Assembly: GCA_934561395.1 (NCBI GenBank)
Contig: CAKTGF010000002.1
Coordinates: 186,001-250,000 of the forward strand
Length of the DNA: 64,000 bases
Origin: an uncultured Eubacterium sp.
GTDB lineage: Bacteria; Bacillota; Clostridia; Oscillospirales; Acutalibacteraceae
Direction of reading: 5' to 3'
A model generated the notes under the pieces. The model ran no database searches. It was not told the DNA's origin and saw only the letters and a list, made by a program, of their open reading frames with translations. A program made the position numbers and the translations under genes. Shown in pieces: positions 1 through 7,303 of the stretch; within the stretch, counting starts at the first letter, position 1; each line of letters starts with the position of its first letter.

Positions 1-773
1 ACTACATGCATGATAAGTACGCTTATGAAAGACTTATGATGTCACTTCACGACACAGATGTTGAAAGACTTATGGCTTTCGGTGTTTCAGGCTTCTCAGT
101 AGCAATCGACTCACTTTCAGCTATCAAGTATGCAAAGGTTACTCCTATTAAGGATGAGCGTGGCATTATCACTGACTTTGATATTAAGGGCAACTTCCCC
201 AAATACGGCAACGATGATGACAGAGCAGACCTTATCGGTAAGGACCTTATTGAATATTTCTACAAAGAGCTTTGCAAAACTCCTGCATACCGTGGCGCTA
301 AGCATACACTTTCAATCCTTACAATTACATCAAATGTAATGTACGGCAGAAAGACCGGCTCAACACCTGACGGCAGAAAAGCAGGTGAGCCTTTCGCACC
401 GGGTGCAAACCCAATGCACGGCAGAGATGCTGAGGGTGCGCTTGCTTCCCTTAACTCTGTTGCAAAGTTAAACTACGCTTGCTGCCAGGACGGTATTTCA
501 AACACCTTCTCAATCACTCCGGACGCACTCGGCAAGGATGATGAGGACAGAGTTGAGCACTTAACAACCATGCTTGACGGTTACTTTGAGCAGGACGCAC
601 ATCACCTTAATGTTAACGTTCTTAACAGAGAAAAGCTTATTGCTGCTATGGAGGACCCAACACTTTATCCTTCACTTACAATTCGTGTAAGCGGTTATGC
701 AGTAAACTTTAACAAGCTTACCCGTGACAAGCAGGAAGAGGTTATTGCCCGTACCTTCCATCAATCAATGTAA
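1..773 (+). CDS. pflB: Formate C-acetyltransferase (pyruvate formate-lyase), 3' part
   Basis: This glycyl radical enzyme splits pyruvate with CoA into acetyl-CoA and formate in the cytoplasm of fermenting anaerobes. The reading frame is open to the left window edge (codon at 3-5 is Tyr before MHDKY), so the gene starts outside the window and the ATG at 6 is internal. About one third of the enzyme is visible. The glycine radical motif RVSGYAVNF lies 26 residues from the C-terminus, as in characterised PFLs. The activating enzyme gene is not adjacent but lies about 4.1 kb downstream (4896-5606). A strong terminator follows at 789-820. Confidence 0.97.
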   Translation, partial: YMHDKYAYERLMMSLHDTDVERLMAFGVSGFSVAIDSLSAIKYAKVTPIKDERGIITDFDIKGNFPKYGNDDDRADLIGKDLIEYFYKELCKTPAYRGAKHTLSILTITSNVMYGRKTGSTPDGRKAGEPFAPGANPMHGRDAEGALASLNSVAKLNYACCQDGISNTFSITPDALGKDDEDRVEHLTTMLDGYFEQDAHHLNVNVLNREKLIAAMEDPTLYPSLTIRVSGYAVNFNKLTRDKQEEVIARTFHQSM

Positions 774-788
774 TTTGATAAAATTTTT

Positions 789-820
789 AAACGCCCCTTG
801 CAATGGGGGCGTTTTGTTTT
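789..820 (+). terminator. Rho-independent terminator of pflB
   Basis: The stem ACGCCCC...GGGGGCGT (791-812) is followed by a T-rich tract just after the pflB stop. Confidence 0.85.
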
Positions 821-866
821 GGCGAAAATTCACAAAAAAGCAGGCTTTTTTTAGTTGTAATATCCG

Positions 867-895
867 TTGAAAAATAAAGTGCTTTAGTGTAAAAT
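867..895 (+). promoter_or_regulatory. Sigma-A type promoter for the 918 gene
   Basis: TTGAAA (867-872) and TAAAAT (890-895) are separated by 17 nt, 23 nt before the start codon, with a good ribosome binding site AAGGAGA between. Confidence 0.6.
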
Positions 896-917
896 TAAAG
901 AAAAAGGAGATGCTGTA

Positions 918-1559
918 ATGAACAATGTGTATACAATAACAAGTCCTCGAAATGACAGAGTTTTTATTCATGTTATGCCGGGGCATTTCATTTCATCAAG
1001 CAACCATATTAATTATTACATAGGCACATCGGATGTTAAGCACAACCACGAGGTTGCGGTTGACACTGCAATGCTTTTGTCTGAATATTATAACACCAAT
1101 GATATTGAGGTTGACACCGTGCTTTGCCTTTACGAAACACAGGCGCTTGGCGCATATCTTGCCCATGAGCTTGCAAGACCCAATATGCTTAACCCAAACC
1201 CGGAGCAAAGCGTTTATGTTGTTGGCTCCGAGTATGACGCCGCAGGAAATTTAATTTTCCGTGACAATTTAAGGCGAATGATTCAGGGTAAAAACGTGCT
1301 GGTGCTTATTTCATGTATCACATCGGGCAGGACCGTTGAGCGTGCTATGGAAAGCGTTCAATATTACGGCGGCAATGTTGTGGGAATTTCAAGCGTGTTC
1401 AGCGCTAAGGATGAAATTGACGGAGTTAAGGTAAACACAATTTTTACAACCGATGATATCCCCAATTACTGCTCATATCCTGCGCACAACTGCCCCCTTT
1501 GCAGGCAGGGTCAAAGCGTTGACGCTATTTCAAACGGCTACGGCTATTCTAAAATTTAA
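918..1559 (+). CDS. Phosphoribosyltransferase-like protein (orotate PRT-type fold)
   Basis: The 213-residue protein has the overall pattern of type I phosphoribosyltransferases: a central stretch VLVLISCITSGRT (about residues 128-140) sits where the PRPP loop would be, followed by a strand with GGNVVGISSVFS. In active enzymes this loop normally carries two acidic residues before the T/S-G element; here they are replaced by Ser-Cys, so catalysis is doubtful. The C-terminus has a CPLC pair that might bind metal. It is monocistronic, with its own promoter and terminator. It is not next to other pyrimidine genes, so I would not call it PyrE. A regulatory or salvage role is possible but unproven. 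Confidence 0.7.
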   Translation: MNNVYTITSPRNDRVFIHVMPGHFISSSNHINYYIGTSDVKHNHEVAVDTAMLLSEYYNTNDIEVDTVLCLYETQALGAYLAHELARPNMLNPNPEQSVYVVGSEYDAAGNLIFRDNLRRMIQGKNVLVLISCITSGRTVERAMESVQYYGGNVVGISSVFSAKDEIDGVKVNTIFTTDDIPNYCSYPAHNCPLCRQGQSVDAISNGYGYSKI

Positions 1560-1570
1560 AGGGTAAAACA

Positions 1571-1608
1571 AGCGGGTATGCATTAAAGCTGTGCATGCTC
1601 GCTTTTTT
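1571..1608 (+). terminator. Terminator after the phosphoribosyltransferase-like gene
   Basis: The stem AGCGGGTATGCA / TGCATGCTCGCT (G-U pairs tolerated) is followed by TTTTTT at 1603-1608. Confidence 0.75.
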
Positions 1609-1642
1609 GCTGTGTTTATTTTTAAAATGATTAGCGGCGGTA

Positions 1643-1670
1643 TTGACAAATTATTTTTATTTGGTATAAT
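1643..1670 (+). promoter_or_regulatory. Sigma-A promoter of the leuAB T-box transcript
   Basis: Consensus TTGACA (1643-1648), a 16-nt spacer and consensus TATAAT (1665-1670) precede the leader RNA. Confidence 0.8.
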
Positions 1671-1677
1671 AGCATTA

Positions 1678-1958
1678 CTGAAAACTAAACAGTACCCAAT
1701 AAAGACATTGAAGCAGAAAAAGATTTTTCAACTTTATTTCAGCGAGTTGGCGGTTGATGCGAGCCAATATAAATTGATTAATGCATAGCTCTCTGCGGAG
1801 TTGTTGCCCTGAACAGCAATTGATAGGGGCAGACGGTTAACCTCGTTATCGGTTGAGGCATTGTTTGATGCTAAAGGGCGGTAAGTTTTACTGCCGAAAT
1901 AGGGTGGTACCGCGTGATATTAACGCCCCTATACTTTATGTGTAGGGGCTTGTTTTTT
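1678..1958 (+). promoter_or_regulatory. T-box riboswitch leader of leuA (predicted leucine-responsive)
   Basis: The canonical T-box sequence AGGGTGGTACCGCG lies at 1901-1914. It is followed by a 10-bp terminator stem (GCCCCTATAC / GTGTAGGGGC, 1925-1949) and a T-tract to 1957. A stem I distal-type sequence GGCGGTTGATGCGAGCC lies at 1749-1765. Uncharged tRNA should stabilise the antiterminator and let transcription enter leuA. I infer leucine from the downstream gene; CTC at 1789-1791 is a possible specifier codon, but I could not fold stem I with certainty. Confidence 0.9.
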
Positions 1959-1988
1959 GCTCCGCACAATTTGAAAGGAGATTTTATT

Positions 1989-3725
1989 ATGAACCAAGGT
2001 TACAAAAAGTATGTAGCTTTTAAGCCCATTAACATTCCCGACAGAACCTGGCCTGACACACCTATTACCAAGGCTCCTATTTGGTGCTCGGTTGATATGC
2101 GTGACGGTAATCAGTCAATTGTTGACCCGATGAACCTTCAGGAAAAGCTTGAGTTTTTTAAAACTCTTCTTGATGTTGGCTTTAAGGAAATTGAGGTTGG
2201 CTTTCCGTCAGCCTCCGACACAGACTATGAAATTTTAAGAACCCTTATTGAGGGCGGATATATCCCCGATGATGTAACAATTCAGGTGCTTGTTCAGGCA
2301 AGACCGCACCTTATCAAAAAGACCTTTGAGGCAATTGAGGGCGCTAAAAATGTTATTGTTCATTTTTACAATTCAACCTCAACCCTTCAAAGAAAGGTTG
2401 TTTTTAAAACCGATATGCAGGGTGTTATTGACATTGCGATTAACGGTGCAAAGCTCATTTACGAGTTAACCCAAGAGCAGAAGAAGGCACACCCTGAAAT
2501 GAATATTCGTTTTGAATATTCTCCCGAGTCATTCTCCCAAACCGAGGTTGACAATTCTGTTGAAATTTGTCATCAGGTTATGGAGGCGCTCCACATTACA
2601 AAGGAGGAGCCGATTATTCTTAACCTGCCCAACACCGTTGAGTGTGCATCCCCTAACTATTATGCAGACCAAATCGAATATTTTTGCCGCAATCTTCCTA
2701 ACAGAGACGCTGCAATTATTTCGCTGCACCCCCACAATGACAGGGGCGAGGGCGTAGCCGCAACCGAGCTTGGCCTTATGGCTGGCGCTGACAGAGTTGA
2801 GGGCACTTTGTTCGGCAACGGCGAGCGCACAGGTAATGTTGATGTTATTACCCTTGCAATGAACATGTGGACCCAGGGCATTGACCCTCAGCTTGATTTC
2901 CACGAAATTAACAAGGTTAAAGAGGTATATGAGCGTTGCACAAAGATGGTTGTGCCCCCACGCTGGCCTTATGCAGGCGAGCTTGTGTTTACCGCATTTT
3001 CAGGCTCACACCAGGATGCTATCAACAAAGGCAAAATTTACATGGAGGAAAGCGGAACGGATTTGTGGGAGGTACCTTATCTTCCTATCGACCCTGCGGA
3101 TGTGGGCAGAGAATACGAGCCTATTATTCGTATTAACTCACAGTCGGGTAAGGGCGGAACCGCTTATATTCTTGCAAACAACTACGGCATTAAAATGCCA
3201 AAGGCTATGCACCCTGAGTTCGGTGCGGTTGTTCAAAAGGCCTGTGATGAAAAGGGCAAGGAGATTACCCCTGACGAGGTATTTGACCTGTTCCAGAAGG
3301 AATACAGAAATGTTAACGGCCCATACAGGCTTGCTCACTATAAAATCAGTGAAGAAAAGAACGAAGAAGATGAGCTTACATCAGTTCATTTTACCGGCAC
3401 ATTAAAGTATAAGGACAACGAGCCGGTTTCAATTGAGGGCTACGGCAACGGTCCTGTAGGTGCATTTTGCGACGCTATGAACAAAACACCCCTTAGAGAT
3501 TATGATTTTATCGACTATGACGAGCACGCAATCAGCGTAGGCTCAGATTCAAAAGCGATTGCATATATTCATCTTAAAACTCCTCAAGGTAAAGATATAT
3601 TCGGCATAGGTGTAAGCCACAATATTGGCTATGCCTGCATGAAGGGCGTTATTTGCGCCATTAACCGTGACCAAGAGGATACAATGCGTGACGATACAAT
3701 GCCGGGTATTTTTGATGTTTGCTGA
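1989..3725 (+). CDS. leuA: 2-isopropylmalate synthase, long form
   Basis: It condenses acetyl-CoA with 2-oxoisovalerate in the first committed step of leucine synthesis. The DRE-TIM barrel signature CSVDMRDGNQS lies near the N-terminus, the metal-binding SLHPHNDRG segment is in the middle, and a C-terminal extension fits the LeuA regulatory domain. At 578 aa it matches the longer LeuA type seen in Actinobacteria and some Clostridia. The start at 1989 is chosen because AAAGGAG lies 8-14 nt upstream; the frame stays open back to 1914, but that part is inside the T-box and its terminator. leuB follows with a 14-nt gap. leuC and leuD are not nearby. Confidence 0.96.
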   Translation: MNQGYKKYVAFKPINIPDRTWPDTPITKAPIWCSVDMRDGNQSIVDPMNLQEKLEFFKTLLDVGFKEIEVGFPSASDTDYEILRTLIEGGYIPDDVTIQVLVQARPHLIKKTFEAIEGAKNVIVHFYNSTSTLQRKVVFKTDMQGVIDIAINGAKLIYELTQEQKKAHPEMNIRFEYSPESFSQTEVDNSVEICHQVMEALHITKEEPIILNLPNTVECASPNYYADQIEYFCRNLPNRDAAIISLHPHNDRGEGVAATELGLMAGADRVEGTLFGNGERTGNVDVITLAMNMWTQGIDPQLDFHEINKVKEVYERCTKMVVPPRWPYAGELVFTAFSGSHQDAINKGKIYMEESGTDLWEVPYLPIDPADVGREYEPIIRINSQSGKGGTAYILANNYGIKMPKAMHPEFGAVVQKACDEKGKEITPDEVFDLFQKEYRNVNGPYRLAHYKISEEKNEEDELTSVHFTGTLKYKDNEPVSIEGYGNGPVGAFCDAMNKTPLRDYDFIDYDEHAISVGSDSKAIAYIHLKTPQGKDIFGIGVSHNIGYACMKGVICAINRDQEDTMRDDTMPGIFDVC

Positions 3726-3739
3726 TAGGAGGAATGAAA

Positions 3740-4810
3740 ATGAAAAATTATAAGATAACTGTATTAAGAGGCGACGGAATCGGCCCGGAAATTGTTGACG
3801 AATGTATTAAGGTGCTCAACAAGGCAGGGAAAAAATTCGATTTTAAATTTGATTATGACTATCAGCTTTTAGGCGGCTGCGCAATTGACGAATACGGTGT
3901 GCCGTACCCTGAGCAAACTGCCAAAGCCTGCAAGGCAAGCGACGCTGTACTTTTGGGCGCAGTAGGCGGCCCGAAATGGGACGACCAACCTGGCTCAAAC
4001 CGCCCTGAAAAGGGACTGCTTGCAATTCGTGAGGATTTGGGACTTTTCGCAAATCTTCGCCCTGCAAAGATTTTTGCGCCCCTTAAGTCAGCCTCTCCTA
4101 TTAAGGAGGAAATTATCGGCGACGGACTTGATATTCTTATTGTTCGTGAGCTTACAGGCGGAATTTATTTCGGCGACAGGGGAACCTACGAGGAAAATGG
4201 CGTGGTAGGCGCTTATGATACCGAGCGTTACACTTATCCCGAGATAAAGAGAATTGTTAAGGCAGGCTTTGAATATGCTATGAAGCGTGAAAGAAGGCTT
4301 ACCTGTGTTGACAAGGCAAATGTGCTTGATTCATCTAGGCTTTGGAGAAAGGTTGTTGAAGAAACCAAGACTGATTACCCGGAGGTTGAGGTTAGCTATA
4401 TGTATGTTGACAACTGTGCAATGCAGCTTGTTCGCAATCCTAACCAATTTGACACAATTGTAACCTCTAACATTTTCGGCGATATTTTGTCAGATGAGGC
4501 GTCAATGATTTCAGGCTCTATCGGTATGCTTGCATCCGCATCGCTTGCAGAGGGCACATTCGGCCTTTACGAGCCTATTCACGGCTCCGCACCTGATATT
4601 GCAGGTCAGGGCAAGGCAAACCCGCTTGCAACCATTCTTTCAGGCGCTATGATGCTTCGTTACACCTTTGAGGAAATGGAGGCTGCACAGGCAATTGAGG
4701 ACGCTGTTGATAAGGCCTTAACCAAGGCACGCACTCCCGATATTTATGAGGAGGGCTTTGAGGCAGTTAACACAAGCCAAATGGGCGACATTGTCGCATC
4801 AATGCTTTAA
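3740..4810 (+). CDS. leuB: 3-isopropylmalate dehydrogenase
   Basis: This NAD-dependent dehydrogenase performs the oxidative decarboxylation step of leucine synthesis. LRGDGIGPEI near the start, the RELTGGIYFG loop and the late YEPIHGSAPDIAGQGKANP nucleotide-site motif are family hallmarks. The 356-aa length is normal. AGGAGG at 3727-3732 gives 7-nt spacing to the ATG at 3740, preferred over the ATG at 3734. It is co-transcribed with leuA under the T-box. The isomerase subunits leuC/leuD that act between LeuA and LeuB must be encoded elsewhere. Confidence 0.96.
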   Translation: MKNYKITVLRGDGIGPEIVDECIKVLNKAGKKFDFKFDYDYQLLGGCAIDEYGVPYPEQTAKACKASDAVLLGAVGGPKWDDQPGSNRPEKGLLAIREDLGLFANLRPAKIFAPLKSASPIKEEIIGDGLDILIVRELTGGIYFGDRGTYEENGVVGAYDTERYTYPEIKRIVKAGFEYAMKRERRLTCVDKANVLDSSRLWRKVVEETKTDYPEVEVSYMYVDNCAMQLVRNPNQFDTIVTSNIFGDILSDEASMISGSIGMLASASLAEGTFGLYEPIHGSAPDIAGQGKANPLATILSGAMMLRYTFEEMEAAQAIEDAVDKALTKARTPDIYEEGFEAVNTSQMGDIVASML

Positions 4811-4828
4811 TTTATAATTATAAATTAA

Positions 4829-4862
4829 AAACGCTCTTGCAAAAATCAGCAGGAGCGTTTAT
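4829..4862 (+). terminator. Terminator of the leuAB operon
   Basis: AACGCTC...GAGCGTTT hairpin (4830-4860) closes the operon and separates it from pflA. Confidence 0.75.
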
Positions 4863-4895
4863 TATTGGGTTATACTATTAAAAAGGAGAATTGTG

Positions 4896-5606
4896 ATGGC
4901 TAACATACATTCCTTTGAATCCCTTGCCGCACTTGACGGAGAGGGTATAAGATATGATGTGTTTTTTACGGGTTGTCCCTTAAGGTGTGCATATTGCCAC
5001 AACCCCGATACCTGGCACAAATCGTCAATTAATATGACCGCCCGGGAGGTTTTTAACAAGGCAAAGCGCTTTAAGCCTTATTTTAAAAAAGGCGGCGGAT
5101 TAACATTTTCAGGCGGCGAGCCTTTGTTGAATGCTGAATTTATTAACGAAATTGCGCCCATGCTTGAAAGCGAGGGTATCGGCTATTGCCTTGATACATC
5201 GGGCAGTGTTCCCTTAACGGATAAGGTAAAAACCGCAATTGATAATGCAGAAATGATTATTCTTGACATTAAGTTTTATAATGCCGAGGATTACAGAAAA
5301 TATACAAAGGGCGATTTTGACCTGTTTGTTGCAATAGGGGATTATTGCACCGAGAAAAACAAAAGGCTTTGGCTGAGAACGGTGGTTGTGCCCGGTATTA
5401 ACGATACTGAAGGGGATATGGACTGCTATGCAGATTTTGTAAAGCGCTTTAAATTTGAAAAATATGAGCTTTTGGCATTTCACACCATGGGCTTTTTCAA
5501 ATATGACAATTTGGGTATTGAAAACCCATTAAAGGATACAAAAGCGCTGGATAAGGGCAAGCTTGACCAATTGCAGAAATATTTAAACTCTAAGCTTGAA
5601 AAATAA
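4896..5606 (+). CDS. pflA: Pyruvate formate-lyase activating enzyme (radical SAM)
   Basis: It uses S-adenosylmethionine and a [4Fe-4S] cluster to install the glycyl radical on PflB. GCPLRCAYCHNPDTW (about residues 28-42) holds the CxxxCxxC cluster motif in the form typical for PFL activases, and TFSGGEPLL is the glycine-rich SAM-binding motif. 236 aa is the usual length. AAGGAGA ends 6 nt before the ATG at 4896; the GTG at 4893 is an alternative. pflB lies 4.1 kb upstream, separated by the PRT-like gene and leuAB, which is unlike the common adjacent pflB-pflA order. Confidence 0.95.
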   Translation: MANIHSFESLAALDGEGIRYDVFFTGCPLRCAYCHNPDTWHKSSINMTAREVFNKAKRFKPYFKKGGGLTFSGGEPLLNAEFINEIAPMLESEGIGYCLDTSGSVPLTDKVKTAIDNAEMIILDIKFYNAEDYRKYTKGDFDLFVAIGDYCTEKNKRLWLRTVVVPGINDTEGDMDCYADFVKRFKFEKYELLAFHTMGFFKYDNLGIENPLKDTKALDKGKLDQLQKYLNSKLEK

Positions 5607-5634
5607 CATTATAAGCAGTAAAAGCGCCTTGGGG

Positions 5635-5793
5635 CATACTGCAAAGGAAACAACCAATTCAAACTTTCTGAGTTTTTTGCCCATTGCACTGTTAAAAAAT
5701 CCCGTTAATACGCAAGTATTAACGGGATTTTGCTAATGCATTCTGAACAAAATCAGTTTGCTTTTTGAGCAGTTATTCCTTATGTAGTGCGTT
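5635..5793. repeat. Short copy of the intergenic repeat (MITE-like), first of two
   Basis: It contains about 100 bp (5665-5763) nearly identical to 5880-5977 of the second copy, including the hairpin CCCGTTAATAC-GCAA-GTATTAACGGG (5701-5726). Its right end TTCCTTATGTAGTGCG matches the right end of copy 2. Relative to copy 2 it lacks 116 bp lying between two TTTGCTT words, so it may be a deletion derivative. The hairpin plus T-run could also serve as the pflA terminator. No coding potential is seen. Confidence 0.7.
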
Positions 5794-5826
5794 CCTTTTT
5801 CAGGTTGCCTTGCTATGTGTATAATT

Positions 5827-6144
5827 GAAATAGGCAACCGCTGCTGGGTCGCACTGCACAAGGAAGTAATTGGTTTAAGCTTTCTGAGTTTTGCCCATTG
5901 CACTATTAAAAAATCCCGCTAATACGCAAGTATTAACGGGATTTTGTTAATGCACACTGAACAAAATCAGTTTGCTTAAACTGCCTTGCACTCAAAAAGC
6001 CAAAGAAACAGATGAAAGACAAGGCATAATTTGCAGGGCAGGCTTGCCGCCTTCACTGTAAATTTAACGCAGTATTTCGCTGTTTATTTGCTTTTTGAGC
6101 ATTTATTCCTTATGTAGTGCGACCCTTATGCGATTGCCTATTTC
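5827..6144. mobile_element. MITE-like element with about 39-bp terminal inverted repeats
   Basis: The left end 5827-5865 and the reverse complement of the right end 6106-6144 match at about 32 of 39 positions. Both contain GAAATAGGCAA and GGGTCGCACT. The element is 318 bp, has no ORF of note, and holds a second copy of the GTTAATAC-type hairpin (5914-5940). This is the pattern of a non-autonomous inverted-repeat element. No clear target-site duplication was identified, and no transposase is in the window. Confidence 0.65.
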
Positions 6145-6165
6145 GGTGCGTAATGTTAACGGCTT

Positions 6166-7143
6166 TTAAAAATTGTCAAGCAGGCTTTTGTAAAATTCAC
6201 AATAATCGCCACGGTTTTCGGCAGTGAATGCCATAGCCTCTCTAGGGTGCCTGTTAAGCTGGCCTGTCATCATATATTGCAGGTCATAGCCCCAAACAAT
6301 GCCGCTGTTTTTAAGGGGAATCATATATTTTTCAATAAATGTAAGCAGGCTGTAAAGGCTGTATTTGGGGTTCTTTAAAAATCCCAGCAAAAGCTCCATA
6401 GCACAGTTACCTGCACCTCTGCCCATACCCATAGCGGTTGCGTCAAGGTATGAAACGCCATAGCTCATGGTTTCAATTGTGTTTGCAAATGCAAGATTTT
6501 GGTTGTTGTGAGCGTGGAAACCTGCCTTTTTGCCTGCCTTTTCTGCAAATTCAACATACTTTTCGGCAAGGCGGCTTGCATTTTCAGGGTAAAGCGAACC
6601 ATAGCTGTCAACAAGATAGATAACATCCACGCTTGACGCACAAAGCATTTCAAGGGCTTCGTCAACCTGCTCGGTGTTTGATTGAGAAATAGCCATAATA
6701 TTGCAGCTGGTTTCGTAGCCCAACTGGTGGAAATACTCAATCATTTCAATAGCGGCAGGAATTTGATGAATGTAGCAAGCAACCCTTACCAGATCGATAA
6801 CGCTTTCGCTTTTTGGTAAAAAGTCGTTTTTAAAATCGGTTCTGCCCACATCTGCCATAACGGCAATTTTCATATCGCTTACATTGTCGCCGACAATTGA
6901 GCGGATGTCCTCTTCATTACAGAACTTCCACTTGCCGAACTCCTTGGGGTCAAAAAGCTCCTTGCTTGCCTTATAACCGAACTCCATATAATCAACGCCG
7001 CTTTTAATGTTTGTTTTATAAAGCTCTCTTACAAACTCGTCTGAAAATTCAAAATTGTTACAAAGTCCGCCGTCACGGATTGTTGCATCCAAAACCTTAA
7101 CATCGTCACGAACGGACATAAGGTTACCTTTTCTTGATGCCAT
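6166..7143 (-). CDS. Orphan DRE-TIM aldolase-like protein (HMGL-like family)
   Basis: The N-terminal LDATIRDGGLCNNFEF and the later FHAHNNQNLAFANT are the metal-site signatures of the DRE-TIM metallolyases (4-hydroxy-2-oxovalerate aldolase, HMG-CoA lyase, isopropylmalate synthase). At 325 aa it is a single barrel without the LeuA-type regulatory domain or the DmpG communication domain. No dehydrogenase partner is adjacent, so the substrate is unknown. Proteins of this kind are often annotated only as aldolase catalytic domain-containing protein. The start at 7143 is supported by AGAGAGGT upstream, and a promoter lies at 7205-7233. It is monocistronic. Confidence 0.8.
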   Translation of the reverse strand: MASRKGNLMSVRDDVKVLDATIRDGGLCNNFEFSDEFVRELYKTNIKSGVDYMEFGYKASKELFDPKEFGKWKFCNEEDIRSIVGDNVSDMKIAVMADVGRTDFKNDFLPKSESVIDLVRVACYIHQIPAAIEMIEYFHQLGYETSCNIMAISQSNTEQVDEALEMLCASSVDVIYLVDSYGSLYPENASRLAEKYVEFAEKAGKKAGFHAHNNQNLAFANTIETMSYGVSYLDATAMGMGRGAGNCAMELLLGFLKNPKYSLYSLLTFIEKYMIPLKNSGIVWGYDLQYMMTGQLNRHPREAMAFTAENRGDYCEFYKSLLDNF

Positions 7144-7204
7144 AATATTACCTCTCTTCGTTTAAATATACTTTAGTGCTTTAAAGCTTTTAAGTGACAA
7201 AGCA

Positions 7205-7233
7205 ATTGTAACACTAAAGGGCGGTTTTGTCAA
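7205..7233 (-). promoter_or_regulatory. Promoter of the aldolase-like gene
   Basis: On the minus strand TTGACA (7228-7233) and TACAAT (7205-7210) are 17 nt apart, directly downstream of the secA terminator. Confidence 0.75.
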
Positions 7234-7265
7234 CACTTTTATTTATATTTATTACATTATATATA

Positions 7266-7298
7266 AGAAAAACCCCAAGCACTTGGTGCTCGGGGTAA
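7266..7298 (-). terminator. Terminator of secA
   Basis: Read on the minus strand, ACCCCGAGCAC-CAA-GTGCTTGGGGT is followed by TTTTTC. Confidence 0.85.
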
Positions 7299-7303
7299 TT
7301 TAA

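Noticed and set aside
1591..1788. Plus-strand 65-codon frame
   Set aside because: It crosses the terminator of the previous gene, the leuA promoter and the T-box stem I, and has no RBS.
2881..3405. 174-codon frame inside leuA
   Set aside because: Out-of-frame shadow of leuA; composition is low-complexity Arg/Thr/Leu typical of such shadows.
5635..6144. CRISPR array
   Set aside because: Only two unequal copies with inverted ends and no regular spacers; no cas genes anywhere in the window.
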